64,000 nucleotides of DNA from Pelosinus sp. UFO1 (GTDB lineage: Bacteria; Bacillota; Negativicutes; DSM-13327). The position numbers and the translations under genes are program-made. This document shows, piece after piece, positions 25,643 to 34,427 of this stretch. A model generated the notes under the pieces. That model was not told the DNA's origin. It saw only the letters and a program-made list of their open reading frames with translations, and did no database searches. How positions within the stretch are numbered: position 1 is the first letter of the stretch; each line of letters starts with the position of its first letter. The stretch spans positions 1,703,693-1,767,692 of the forward strand of contig NZ_CP008852.1 of the NCBI RefSeq assembly GCF_000725345.1, read 5' to 3'.

Positions 25643-26225
25643 CCGGTTTTCAATTGTTGTATTAGCAGGTGGTCAGAGTAGCCGGATGGGCTGCGACAAA
25701 GCGGCACTTCCTTGGGAAAATGGAGACATCCTCCATAACTTATTGTTAAAAATGCTAACATTGTCTGATGATATCGTGGTAGTGAGTAACATCACTAGAA
25801 ATATTAAACTGCCTGTCCGGCAAGTTCCTGATATCCTAATGTCTAAAGGGCCCTTAAGTGGTATTCATGCAGGGCTATTCTATGCTCGATATTCTCGGGT
25901 TTTTGTTACGGCCTGTGATACACCTTTTTTAAAACCTGAAATTATTCCAATTATTGTTCAATCCTTGGGAAGCCAGGATGGGGCTGTTACGGTACGTAAA
26001 GGGAAAATAGAACCCCTATTGGCCTGTTATCGAAAACCTTGCGCTGGCATAATCGAAGAGCTTATTCCGAAGGAACAATACAGTGTTCTTAGATTGTTAG
26101 ATAAAATTCACTGGGTGCCTGTTACTTGTCTAGATGAACTGGATGATTGCCTTTTTACAAACATTAATACGTATAGTGATTATGAAAAAGCAAAACTAAT
26201 ATTGGGAAGGGAAAAAGAAGTATGA
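25611..26225 (+). CDS. mobA: Molybdenum cofactor guanylyltransferase
   Basis: Joins GMP to molybdopterin to give the bis-MGD form needed by NarG and other enzymes. The 204-aa protein has the nucleotidyltransferase signature VVLAGGQSSRMGCDKAALPW near residue 16, then GPLSGIHAGL near 82 and VTACDTPFL near 100, whose Asp should bind metal. It overlaps moaA by 32 bases from GTG 25611; TTG 25632 is an alternative start. The stop overlaps mobB (ATGA). Confidence 0.93.
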   Translation: MKGACIVLEGNRFSIVVLAGGQSSRMGCDKAALPWENGDILHNLLLKMLTLSDDIVVVSNITRNIKLPVRQVPDILMSKGPLSGIHAGLFYARYSRVFVTACDTPFLKPEIIPIIVQSLGSQDGAVTVRKGKIEPLLACYRKPCAGIIEELIPKEQYSVLRLLDKIHWVPVTCLDELDDCLFTNINTYSDYEKAKLILGREKEV

Positions 26226-26710
26226 TACCCCTTATATCATTTGTGGGCTATTCTGATAGTGGTAAAACCACCCTTTTGGTAAAGGTTATTTCTGAGCTCA
26301 AAAGTCGTGGCTATCGAATTGCTGTTATTAAACATGATGGACATGATTTCGAAATAGATCATAAGGGGACTGATACTTACAAGCACCGCCAAGCTGGTGC
26401 TGATATTGTATGTATTGCCTCTAGTAAGAAAGTCGCTATAATAGAAAACTTTGCTCAGCCACCAGTATTGGATGATATTGTGCAGAGTATTACTAATGTT
26501 GATTTGATTTTGACGGAAGGCTTTAAACAAGAAAAGAAACCACAAATTGAAGTACACCGCCAGGGAATAGAATGTATTGGTCCCAAAAAGAATCGGATTG
26601 CGTTAATTGCGGATCAACAGATTTATGAGGGTGTACCGTATTTTAAATTGGATGAGATAGAAGCGGTTGCTGACTTTTTAGAAAATATAATTCAAGATTC
26701 AACGCTATAG
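26222..26710 (+). CDS. mobB: Molybdopterin-guanine dinucleotide adapter protein
   Basis: A 162-aa GTP-binding partner of MobA. The P-loop GYSDSGKTT lies near residue 9. Further MobB marks are AVIKHDGHDFEID near 38 and ILTEGFKQEKKPQIEV near 98. It is needed for efficient but not essential MGD formation in E. coli. It is translationally coupled to mobA. Confidence 0.93.
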   Translation: MIPLISFVGYSDSGKTTLLVKVISELKSRGYRIAVIKHDGHDFEIDHKGTDTYKHRQAGADIVCIASSKKVAIIENFAQPPVLDDIVQSITNVDLILTEGFKQEKKPQIEVHRQGIECIGPKKNRIALIADQQIYEGVPYFKLDEIEAVADFLENIIQDSTL

Positions 26711-26758
26711 CTGTAGGGTTAATTTCTTATCTGCTATTTGGGGAAAGGAGACTTGGAA

Positions 26759-27970
26759 ATGGCAATATCATTAGAAGATTCTATGTCAATTTTACTAGAA
26801 AAAATAAAATTGCAAAAAAAAACTCATATTTCCCTAGAAGATTGCTATAATCGGGTATTAGCAGAAGACATTATTGCAGATATGGATTTTCCTCCTTTTG
26901 ATCGATCGCCCTTAGATGGTTATGCAGTAAGAATGGAAGATGTACAATCTGCCTCCTCTTTTAATCCTGTGGTGCTAAAACAAGTAGATTATGTACCAGC
27001 AGGCAGTTGGCCAAGTAAAAAAGTTGAAATAGGCATGGCCACACGCATTATGACAGGGGCGAAAATCCCTGAGGGAGCAGATGCTATCATTCGACTGGAA
27101 GATACAGAAGTTCAACAGGACATGGTTAGCATTTTCGCAGCTGCAGATGCCAACCACAATATCTGTAGGCAAGGGGAAGAAATTTGTATTGGTCAGATTA
27201 TGCTGAAAAAAGGCACGGTCATTAAGGATGGAGCGATGGGGGTCCTAGCGATGCTAGGCAGGAGTAGACCCTTGATTTATGAGCAGCCTAAAGTTGCTAT
27301 CTTGGCTACTGGGACTGAGATTGTTAGTGTTGATCAGCCTCTAACCAAAGGAAAGATTCGGAATTCGAATAGTTATATGTTAATGGCAAAAGTTAGAGAA
27401 GCTGGGGGACAACCGATTCTTTTAGGGCAGGTCAAAGATGATATTATCGAAATGGAAAAAAAGCTAATAGGGCATGAGAACATTGCTATGTATATCACTA
27501 CAGGGGGGGCGTCTGTTGGTGATTATGACTTAATGGAACAATTATTTCATAAAATGAAAATTCCCATGTTATTCAGTCGCTTAGCAATGAAGCCAGGCAT
27601 GCCGGTAATAACCGGTTTCTGGCATGATACATTGGTGGTAGCCTTATCTGGAAATCCGGCATCAGCAAATGTTTCTTTTGAGGTGCTACTAAGGCCTTTA
27701 CTGCGAAAAATGGCAGGAATTATTGAGATTGAAAGGCCTAGAGCAGAAGCTAAGCTTAAGAAGGCCTTTAATAAAAAAAGTAAGTCTAGGCGCTTCATTT
27801 GGGCTAGGTGCGAAAATGTCGATGGAGCCCTATATGCTGAACCGATTGATTTTCAAGGAAATGGTATGTTGTCAGGCTTATTGCCAGCTAACGCTCTTAT
27901 TGATGTTTCGGCGGACAGTAGTTGTTTACCAATAGGAACGAGGGTAACTCTTCGTTTATTGACTGATTAG
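26759..27970 (+). CDS. moeA: Molybdopterin molybdenumtransferase
   Basis: Inserts molybdate into adenylylated molybdopterin. The 403-aa length is typical. The N-terminal domain has DFPPFDRSPLDGYAV near residue 42 and IMTGAKIPEGADAIIRLEDT near 95. The MogA-like central domain has ILATGTEIV and YITTGGASVGDYDLM near 245. The terminal barrel begins near 325. ATG 26759 follows GGAG at 26747-26750, so the longer reading to 26738 is not needed. A second MoeA-like gene lies 13 bases downstream. Confidence 0.94.
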   Translation: MAISLEDSMSILLEKIKLQKKTHISLEDCYNRVLAEDIIADMDFPPFDRSPLDGYAVRMEDVQSASSFNPVVLKQVDYVPAGSWPSKKVEIGMATRIMTGAKIPEGADAIIRLEDTEVQQDMVSIFAAADANHNICRQGEEICIGQIMLKKGTVIKDGAMGVLAMLGRSRPLIYEQPKVAILATGTEIVSVDQPLTKGKIRNSNSYMLMAKVREAGGQPILLGQVKDDIIEMEKKLIGHENIAMYITTGGASVGDYDLMEQLFHKMKIPMLFSRLAMKPGMPVITGFWHDTLVVALSGNPASANVSFEVLLRPLLRKMAGIIEIERPRAEAKLKKAFNKKSKSRRFIWARCENVDGALYAEPIDFQGNGMLSGLLPANALIDVSADSSCLPIGTRVTLRLLTD

Positions 27971-27983
27971 AGAGGAAAAAATA

Positions 27984-29000
27984 ATGAAATCAATTGATGT
28001 AAGTCAGGCAATCGGTATGATCTTAGGGCAAGATCTTACTCGTGTTGTACCTGGGGAAACGAGCGGCGTAGCTTTTAAAAAAGGTCATATCATTAAGGCA
28101 GAAGATATTTCTTTAATGCGCAGCATGGGAAAAAATAACGTATATGTTATGGAATTTGGTGAGGATCAAGTTCACGAAAATGATGCGGCAGAGCAGTTAG
28201 CCCTTTTAGTAGGGCATAAGGAATTGCTGCTATCAGAAGCTGCCGAAGGTAAGGTCGGGATACGGGCACAGTGCCATGGTCTACTCAAGATAAATACGGA
28301 GAAATTATTTGAAATTAATATGTTGGAGGGTTTATCCCTTTCTACCTTGCATAATAATAGCCTTGTGTGTGTGAATGAATTAGTCGCTATTGCAAAGATT
28401 ATCCCTCTGGTTTTACCAAAGAAAACAATGGATCAAGCAAAAGAAATATGTATAGATGAAGAGCTAATCCACATTATACCTTTTACTGCGAAGAAAGCAG
28501 GCTTACTGATCACAGGAAACGAGGTATATTATGGTATAATAAAAGATAAATTTGAAGCGGTAATAAAAAAGAAGTTTGCAGATCTGGGCAGTGTAGTAAC
28601 AGAAACAATATTTTTACCAGACGATGAAAATTTAATTGCAGAAACGATAAAGACATTGGCAGTTAAAAATGACATTGTGTTTGTAACTGGCGGCATGTCG
28701 GTCGATCCTGATGACGTGACATTAGCCGGTGTAAAAAAGGCGGGGGCAGATGTAGCAGTGTATGGCACACCTGTTTTACCAGGTGCTATGTTTATGACGG
28801 CCTACTTAGGTGAAATACCTGTAATCGGTATTCCTGCATGTGGTATGTTTAGTAAAGTAACGGTGCTTGATGTAGTATTGCCCCAAATATTAATCGGTGA
28901 GCGTATTACGCGCCAGTATATAGCTTCCCTAGGACATGGTGGTTTATGTCGCCGTTGCGAGAGTGGCTGCACGTATCCTCATTGTTCATTTGCAAAGTAA
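27984..29000 (+). CDS. MoeA-like molybdopterin-binding protein with Cys-rich tail
   Basis: A 338-aa protein with a MoCF/MogA-type pterin-binding domain at about 170-315 (GLLITGNEVYYG... then VFVTGGMSVDPDDVTL and ACGMFSK). The N-terminal 160 residues differ from classical MoeA and lack its DGYA segment. The end carries a compact metal-site-like pattern, CRRCESGCTYPHCSF. Proteins of this group occur beside moeA in several anaerobes; their exact step is not settled. It may act in cofactor modification, sulfuration or delivery. It is 13 bases from moeA and 13 bases from moaC, all on one transcript. Confidence 0.75.
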   Translation: MKSIDVSQAIGMILGQDLTRVVPGETSGVAFKKGHIIKAEDISLMRSMGKNNVYVMEFGEDQVHENDAAEQLALLVGHKELLLSEAAEGKVGIRAQCHGLLKINTEKLFEINMLEGLSLSTLHNNSLVCVNELVAIAKIIPLVLPKKTMDQAKEICIDEELIHIIPFTAKKAGLLITGNEVYYGIIKDKFEAVIKKKFADLGSVVTETIFLPDDENLIAETIKTLAVKNDIVFVTGGMSVDPDDVTLAGVKKAGADVAVYGTPVLPGAMFMTAYLGEIPVIGIPACGMFSKVTVLDVVLPQILIGERITRQYIASLGHGGLCRRCESGCTYPHCSFAK

Positions 29001-29013
29001 AAGGAGTGGAATT

Positions 29014-29505
29014 ATGGGAGAATTTACTCATTTTAATACCAAAGGCGAGAGTCACATGGTGGATGTTAGTGCAAAAGATATAACCTATCGGCAAGCAGTA
29101 GCTCGTGGACAAATTTTTATGGAAGTAGAAACATTAGAAAAGATATATGACAGTCAAATTGCTAAAGGGAATGTTTTGGAAGTAGCACGCCTAGCGGGTA
29201 TTATGGCGGCAAAACAGACGCAGCATTTAATACCTCTTTGCCATCCTTTGCCGATAAGTTCTGTTATGATCAGTTTCACCAAAGGGGAGGCTTCTGTCAT
29301 CATTGAGGCGACTGTTAGAGTGAGTGGACAAACAGGTGTTGAAATGGAAGCTATGACAGCCGTTAGCATTGCGGCTTTGACCATATATGACATGTGTAAA
29401 GCCATTGACCGTTCTATGGTAATATCTAATGTTTGCTTAATGAAAAAAGAAGGCGGTAAAAGTGGCCTATTTGAGAGGGAGGATGATCCATGTCTGCAAA
29501 AATAG
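29014..29505 (+). CDS. moaC: Cyclic pyranopterin monophosphate synthase
   Basis: Works after MoaA to form cyclic pyranopterin monophosphate. The 163-aa protein has the MoaC signatures HMVDVSAKDITYRQA near residue 14, LIPLCHPLPISS near 75 and GVEMEAMTAVSIAALTIYDMCKA near 110. ATG 29014 follows AAGGAG at 29000-29005. The track version starting at 28936 runs inside the upstream gene. The stop overlaps the MOSC-MogA gene by 16 bases. Confidence 0.95.
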   Translation: MGEFTHFNTKGESHMVDVSAKDITYRQAVARGQIFMEVETLEKIYDSQIAKGNVLEVARLAGIMAAKQTQHLIPLCHPLPISSVMISFTKGEASVIIEATVRVSGQTGVEMEAMTAVSIAALTIYDMCKAIDRSMVISNVCLMKKEGGKSGLFEREDDPCLQK

Positions 29506-30443
29506 CTGCTGTTTGCATTAGCAAAGAAAAGGGTGTCCGCAAGACGAATATCGGTGAGGCTACTCTAATTCCCAACTGGGGCATGGAAGGTGACGCCCAT
29601 GCAGGGAAATGGCATAGACAGATTAGCTTACTCAGCGTAGATAGTATAGAAAAAATGCGGGAAATGGGCAAGCAAAAAGGCCTAGACTTAGTTCCGGGGG
29701 ATTTTGCTGAAAACCTTACTACAGAAGGCTTGGAGCTTTTCAAACTACCTGTAGGTACCTACCTTAAAGCTGGTGAGACATTATTAGAAGTGACCCAAAT
29801 TGGTAAAAGTTGTCATCATGGCTGTGAAATATTTAAACAGGTTGGCCAATGTGTTATGCCGAAAGAAGGTATTTTTACCCGCGTACTTGTTGGCGGTAAA
29901 GTTAAGGCAGAGGATTCAATTACACTTTGGCAAGGGATACCAGTAGGTATTATTACTGCCAGCGACAAAGGTGCTAAAGGTGAACGGGAAGATACCAGTG
30001 CCAAAGAGATCGAAAAACTTATGCCTGAGATTCAAGGACAGGTTATTGATTATCGTATACTGCCGGATGATCAGGATGTATTAGTAGAAGCTATGACGGA
30101 GATGGTAGATCAGCTTGGTGTAGGTCTTTTGCTTACTACTGGAGGCACTGGCTTTTCCCCCAGAGATGTAACCCCTGAAGCGACTTTGCGTGTGATTGAA
30201 AGAGCTGTCCCTGGCTTACCGGAAGCCATGCGACGAGAAAGCTTTGCTATATCCTCAAGAGCAATGTTAAGCCGAGCTGTGGCAGGTATTCGCGGTAAAT
30301 GTCTCATTGTGAACCTGCCAGGCAGTCCCAAAGCAGTACGGGAATGTCTGCAAGTCATTTTACCTGTACTGCCTCATGCCCTAGACATCCTCCGTGGCAC
30401 GGGTGGTGAATGCGGACAACCAGGAACAGGTAAAGGTATATAA
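29490..30443 (+). CDS. MOSC domain fused to MogA/MoaB domain
   Basis: A 317-aa two-domain protein. Residues 1-148 form a MOSC domain (NWGMEGDAHAGKWHRQISLLS near 28; conserved cysteine region GKSCHHGCEIF near 110), a fold linked to sulfur transfer or MOSC-dependent cofactor handling. Residues 150-310 form a MogA/MoaB-type molybdopterin adenylyltransferase, with GIITASDKGAKGEREDTS near 152 and LLTTGGTGFSPRDVTPEAT near 213, and LPGSPKAV near 288. The second domain would activate molybdopterin for MoeA. The fusion links adenylylation with a MOSC function. It is the last gene of the cofactor run; a strong terminator follows. Confidence 0.9.
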   Translation: MSAKIAAVCISKEKGVRKTNIGEATLIPNWGMEGDAHAGKWHRQISLLSVDSIEKMREMGKQKGLDLVPGDFAENLTTEGLELFKLPVGTYLKAGETLLEVTQIGKSCHHGCEIFKQVGQCVMPKEGIFTRVLVGGKVKAEDSITLWQGIPVGIITASDKGAKGEREDTSAKEIEKLMPEIQGQVIDYRILPDDQDVLVEAMTEMVDQLGVGLLLTTGGTGFSPRDVTPEATLRVIERAVPGLPEAMRRESFAISSRAMLSRAVAGIRGKCLIVNLPGSPKAVRECLQVILPVLPHALDILRGTGGECGQPGTGKGI

Positions 30444-30482
30444 TAGAGGGATAGAAGTATAGATTAATCCAATATATAATAA

Positions 30483-30521
30483 AATACTCCTAAACAGATT
30501 TTGTTTAGGAGTATTTGTTTT
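30483..30521 (+). terminator. Terminator of the Moco operon
   Basis: AAATACTCCTAAAC pairs perfectly with GTTTAGGAGTATTT and is followed by GTTTTAATT. Confidence 0.9.
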
Positions 30522-30624
30522 AATTGTGGGGAAAGTAGGATATTAAAAACAGGAAATTGACAGAGGGGGAACGAATAAATTTCATATAATATATGTACGA
30601 GAGCACATCAGGAGGTTAGAAATA

Positions 30625-32631
30625 GTGAAGAGAGAAGTAAAACGGTCTGTATGCCCTTATGACTGTCCCGATGCCTGTGGACTTATGGTAGAAACGTTCG
30701 AGGGTAAAGCGATAAGAGTTACGGGAGATCCAGATCATCCTTATACAAAAGGAACCTTATGTCCAAAAATGAATCATTATGAAAAGACAGTACATTCGCC
30801 AGAGCGGTTGACTCACCCCTTATTACGTACAGGACCTAAGGGAACAGGGGAATTCAAGGCGATTAGCTGGGATGAAGCAATGCATCATATTAAGGATCAT
30901 TGGCAGAAGATAATTGCTGAGTATGGAGCCGAGTCTATTCTTCCTTATTCCTATGCGGGGACAATGGGGGTGGTACAGCGTAATATTGGAGAGGCTTTTT
31001 TTCATCGTTTAGGAGCTTCTCGCTTAGATAGAACAATTTGTTCATCTGCTAAAGGATATGGATGGTCTACTGTAATGGGCTCAAGCCTAGCACCCCATCC
31101 TCAAGAAGTAGCAGCAAGTGACTTAATCATTCTTTGGGGGACCAATGTGCTAGCTACGAATATCCACTTGCTTTATTATGTTCGAGAAGCAAAAAAAAGG
31201 GGTGCGACTGTCTGGTTAATTGAGACTTATGAGACGCCGGCAGCTCAAGTTGCTGATAAGGTGATCATAGCGCGACCTGGTACTGATGGGGCCTTGGCCT
31301 TGGGGATGATGAATGTCTTGGTGCGTAATCATTTGGTTGATGAGGACTTTGTTAGGCAACATGTACAAGGCTTTGAATCGTTAAAGGAAGAAGTTCTACC
31401 AGACTATTCAACTGAAGTCGTAAGTGAAATTACGGGAATTGATAGCACTACGATAGAAGAAATGGCCATATTATATGGGAAAGCGCAAGCGCCTTTTATC
31501 GTCATGGGCAGTGGGATGTCACGGTATGGTAATGGTGCCATGACAGTTCGTGCGATTAGCTGCCTTCCAGCGATTGTGGGAGCCTGGGCGAAAACAGGGG
31601 GAGGCCTTTTATCAAGCGTTGGTACCGGTGGTGCCTTTGCTATGGAAACCATCACTCGGACAGATTTTATTAAAGAACCGACTCGAAGCGTAAATATGAA
31701 TCAATTAGGTATGGCCTTGCAGGAATTGAATAATCCACCAATTAAGAGTATGTATGTATATCATTCAAATCCTGCAGTTGTTACTCCGGATCAAAATGCA
31801 GTAATAAAAGGACTTTTGCGAGAAGATCTATTCACTGTAGTTCATGAAAGATTCATGACAGATACGGCCCGTTATGCCGATATTGTGTTACCGGCAACTA
31901 GTTCACTAGAACATGCGGATATATATCGTTCCTATGGACATTACTGCGTACAAAGGGCCTATTCAGTCATCCCTCCAGTGGGAGAAGCAAAGTCAAATTG
32001 GGATGTATTCCGTTTACTAGCTGAAGCAATGGAGTTTAAGGAGCCTTTCTTCCAGCAGACTGTAGATGAAATTATTAACCAATTAATTGACACACCGAAT
32101 GCATGGCTTAAAGGTGTAGACATGGATAAATTGCAGAATGGTGTAGCAGTAGAACTACCATTGCCTCCTAATTACAAAACAATATTTAAAACTCCTTCAG
32201 GAAAAATAGAAATATTTAATCCGCGGGAAGAGGAGCCTCTTCCTAGGTACAATACATCACATGGTGATGATGCCCCTTTTTGGTTTATGAATGCTCCCGG
32301 ACTGTATTCTCTTAATTCTTCATTTAATGAACGGCCTGACCTTTTGGAAAAAAGGAAAGACATGTATTTGATGATGAACCCCCGTGATGCTTTAAATAAA
32401 AAACTACAAGATAAACAAGAAGTCATCGCCTATAATGAACGAGGAGAAGTTACCTTTATTCTTGATATAACACCAAAAGCTCCCGTTGGTGTAGTGGTGG
32501 CAGAAGGAATCTTTTGGATTAAAGATACTCCAGGGCAGCGTTCTGTGAATGCCTTGACTTCTCAGCGTCTAACAGATAAGGCGGCTGCTAGTACTTTTTA
32601 TGATACAAAGGTTGACGTCCGCGCTAAATAA
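30625..32631 (+). CDS. Molybdopterin oxidoreductase, DMSO reductase family
   Basis: A 668-aa cytoplasmic bis-MGD enzyme of the formate dehydrogenase/thiosulfate reductase-like group (COG0243). N-terminal CPYDCPDACGL plus KGTLCPK gives a complete 4Fe-4S motif at about C10, C14, C18 and C47. The segment near residue 137 (ICSSAKGYGWSTVMGS) is where formate dehydrogenases carry the Sec or Cys molybdenum ligand; a naive alignment puts Tyr there, so the enzyme is probably not a classical formate dehydrogenase. There is no in-frame UGA and no Tat signal. The C-terminal MopB_CT-like domain begins near 555. GTG 30625 follows AGGAGG. It is monocistronic, with no partner subunit nearby. Substrate unknown. 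Confidence 0.83.
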   Translation: MKREVKRSVCPYDCPDACGLMVETFEGKAIRVTGDPDHPYTKGTLCPKMNHYEKTVHSPERLTHPLLRTGPKGTGEFKAISWDEAMHHIKDHWQKIIAEYGAESILPYSYAGTMGVVQRNIGEAFFHRLGASRLDRTICSSAKGYGWSTVMGSSLAPHPQEVAASDLIILWGTNVLATNIHLLYYVREAKKRGATVWLIETYETPAAQVADKVIIARPGTDGALALGMMNVLVRNHLVDEDFVRQHVQGFESLKEEVLPDYSTEVVSEITGIDSTTIEEMAILYGKAQAPFIVMGSGMSRYGNGAMTVRAISCLPAIVGAWAKTGGGLLSSVGTGGAFAMETITRTDFIKEPTRSVNMNQLGMALQELNNPPIKSMYVYHSNPAVVTPDQNAVIKGLLREDLFTVVHERFMTDTARYADIVLPATSSLEHADIYRSYGHYCVQRAYSVIPPVGEAKSNWDVFRLLAEAMEFKEPFFQQTVDEIINQLIDTPNAWLKGVDMDKLQNGVAVELPLPPNYKTIFKTPSGKIEIFNPREEEPLPRYNTSHGDDAPFWFMNAPGLYSLNSSFNERPDLLEKRKDMYLMMNPRDALNKKLQDKQEVIAYNERGEVTFILDITPKAPVGVVVAEGIFWIKDTPGQRSVNALTSQRLTDKAAASTFYDTKVDVRAK

Positions 32632-32641
32632 AAAAATGTAA

Positions 32642-32685
32642 AAATACAATCCTCCAATATATTATTGGAGGATTGTATTTTATTT
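32642..32685 (+). terminator. Terminator after the molybdopterin oxidoreductase
   Basis: An AT-rich stem of about 18 bp (AAATACAATCCTCCAATA with its complement) is followed by TTTATTTATT. Confidence 0.9.
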
Positions 32686-32799
32686 ATTGAACTTTCATAT
32701 AATAAATAGGAATTTTGGTAATAGTTAACCTTACGTTAGAATAGATTAGATTAACACACTTATTTACAGGCAAATTGACATAAGTAAGGAGTGATGGTT

Positions 32800-33090
32800 A
32801 TGAGGACCCTGTTTAAAGAAAAGATAAGTAGATTTGGCTCACTGATTAGTTTATTGACGTTAACCACTATGTTAACGTTATTTTCTCTCTTTATGCCAGA
32901 TCTAATAGCAACTCCCTCTGGAAGAGTTTTTGTGGTTTTATGGGCTGTGATCGCGATTGTAGCATTTATTGCCCATGCGAGAGGATTAAGAGTAGGGGTT
33001 AATAAACGTTATAGTGCCCACAGTATTATGAGAAAAGAAGAGCGCACCCTTAAAAAGGGGCGCCCTCAACGCTTAGTGCGTGGATTATAG
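32800..33090 (+). CDS. Small membrane protein, unknown
   Basis: A 96-aa hypothetical protein with two hydrophobic segments (about residues 15-35 and 42-62) and a strongly basic C-terminal third (KKGRPQR). ATG 32800 lies 8 bases after AAGGAG; the track GTG at 32791 overlaps that ribosome site. It faces the convergent aminotransferase gene with no gap between the stop codons. No family recognised. Confidence 0.6.
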   Translation: MRTLFKEKISRFGSLISLLTLTTMLTLFSLFMPDLIATPSGRVFVVLWAVIAIVAFIAHARGLRVGVNKRYSAHSIMRKEERTLKKGRPQRLVRGL

Positions 33091-34383
33091 TTAAATTTTA
33101 ATGGAAGATAACACATCGTCTAGGTTGTTGAGTAAGTTGTTAATATCGGCAGTTGTAATAACTAGAGGCGGTTGGAAAGCTAATGTGTTGCGATTGGGAC
33201 CATTTTTCCCAACTAAAAATCCTCGGTTTTTCATTTCCTCTAGGATAAAATCTGTTTCTTTCATAGCTGGCGTTTTGTCAGCATAAACTAATTCTGCGCC
33301 GATCATAAGACCTAGACCTCGTATATCTCCGATAATTCGATATTTTTGCTGTAAAAGAGTAAGACCATCTTTTAAAACTTTACCAAGTACAGCGGCTTTA
33401 GCGGGTAGATCATTTTCTTGAATATAACGTAAGGTAGCTAGACTAGCGGCCGCTGTCACTGGGTTGCCCCCTAAGGTAGAAGCACCAGGACGAGTGTATA
33501 TGTCGGCAATCTCGGCTCTAGCGGTAAAGGCTCCAACAGGTGTACCGTTTCCAAGTGCTTTTGCCATTGTCATTATGTCAGGTTCTACATTATAATGTTC
33601 CATGGCAAACATCTTTCCAGTACGACCAAAACCTGTTTGTACTTCATCGATGATGAGTAAAATTCCGTAGGCATCTAAAATAGATTTAACACGTTTAAAA
33701 TAATCAGGTGGTGGAGTAACCATTCCACCATTTCCTTGAATAGGTTCGGCGAACATAGCAGCTACTTTTCCGGAAGTAGCTGTTTTTATAATGGTTTCAA
33801 TTTCATTGGCGCAAGCTAAATCACAAGATGGATATTTTTTGTCATAGGGACAACGATAGCAATAGGCATTAGGTGCAAAACTAATCCCCCCAACAGGATT
33901 AGGATCTGTACGCCACATACTCAAACCTGTTAAGCTCATTCCAAGTTTTGTGCGACCATGCAAACCCTGGCGCAAACTAATAAATTCAGAGTTTCCAGTA
34001 TATAAAGTGGCCAAGAGAGCGGCCCCCTCATTGGCTTCGCTTCCAGAACTGCAAAAGAATGTTTTTTGCAATCTTCCTGGTGTTATGTGAGCTAATTGTT
34101 CAGCAAGATTCACAATGTTTTCGGTTAGGTAAATAGTGCAAGTATGCTGTAGGGTATTGACTTGTTCGCAGATTGCTTTCGTAATCTCAGGATTGCAGTG
34201 ACCGCAATTAACGACGGATACACCAGCAAAACAATCCAGATATTCTTTCCCGGTGGAGTCATACAAATATTGCATTTCACCACGTACTAATTGCATAGGA
34301 TGGTTATAAAAATGATACACGCAAGGGATTATATATTGGCTTTTTTTACGTAAAATTTCTTCAGATCCAATATAAGTATTCAA
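33091..34383 (-). CDS. Class III PLP aminotransferase
   Basis: A 430-aa fold-type I pyridoxal-phosphate enzyme of the omega-aminotransferase group, which transfers an amino group from an omega- or beta-amino acid to a keto acid. Landmarks are FFCSSGSEANEGA near residue 112, the PLP-binding LLIIDEVQTGFGRTGKMFA near 240, and the Schiff-base lysine in MAKALGNGTPVGAF near 277. A cysteine cluster CYRCPYDKKYPSCDLAC near 190 is seen in AGXT2-like members. TTG start after AAGGTGAG. The best guess is alanine-glyoxylate/beta-alanine type; the substrate is uncertain. Confidence 0.87.
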   Translation of the reverse strand: MNTYIGSEEILRKKSQYIIPCVYHFYNHPMQLVRGEMQYLYDSTGKEYLDCFAGVSVVNCGHCNPEITKAICEQVNTLQHTCTIYLTENIVNLAEQLAHITPGRLQKTFFCSSGSEANEGAALLATLYTGNSEFISLRQGLHGRTKLGMSLTGLSMWRTDPNPVGGISFAPNAYCYRCPYDKKYPSCDLACANEIETIIKTATSGKVAAMFAEPIQGNGGMVTPPPDYFKRVKSILDAYGILLIIDEVQTGFGRTGKMFAMEHYNVEPDIMTMAKALGNGTPVGAFTARAEIADIYTRPGASTLGGNPVTAAASLATLRYIQENDLPAKAAVLGKVLKDGLTLLQQKYRIIGDIRGLGLMIGAELVYADKTPAMKETDFILEEMKNRGFLVGKNGPNRNTLAFQPPLVITTADINNLLNNLDDVLSSIKI

Positions 34384-34427
34384 ATATATCTCACCTTTCC
34401 ATTTTTATAGAACAAAAACTATTAAAA

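Noticed and set aside
31033-31080. Selenocysteine codon in the molybdopterin oxidoreductase
   Set aside because: No in-frame TGA is present in the 668-codon reading frame.
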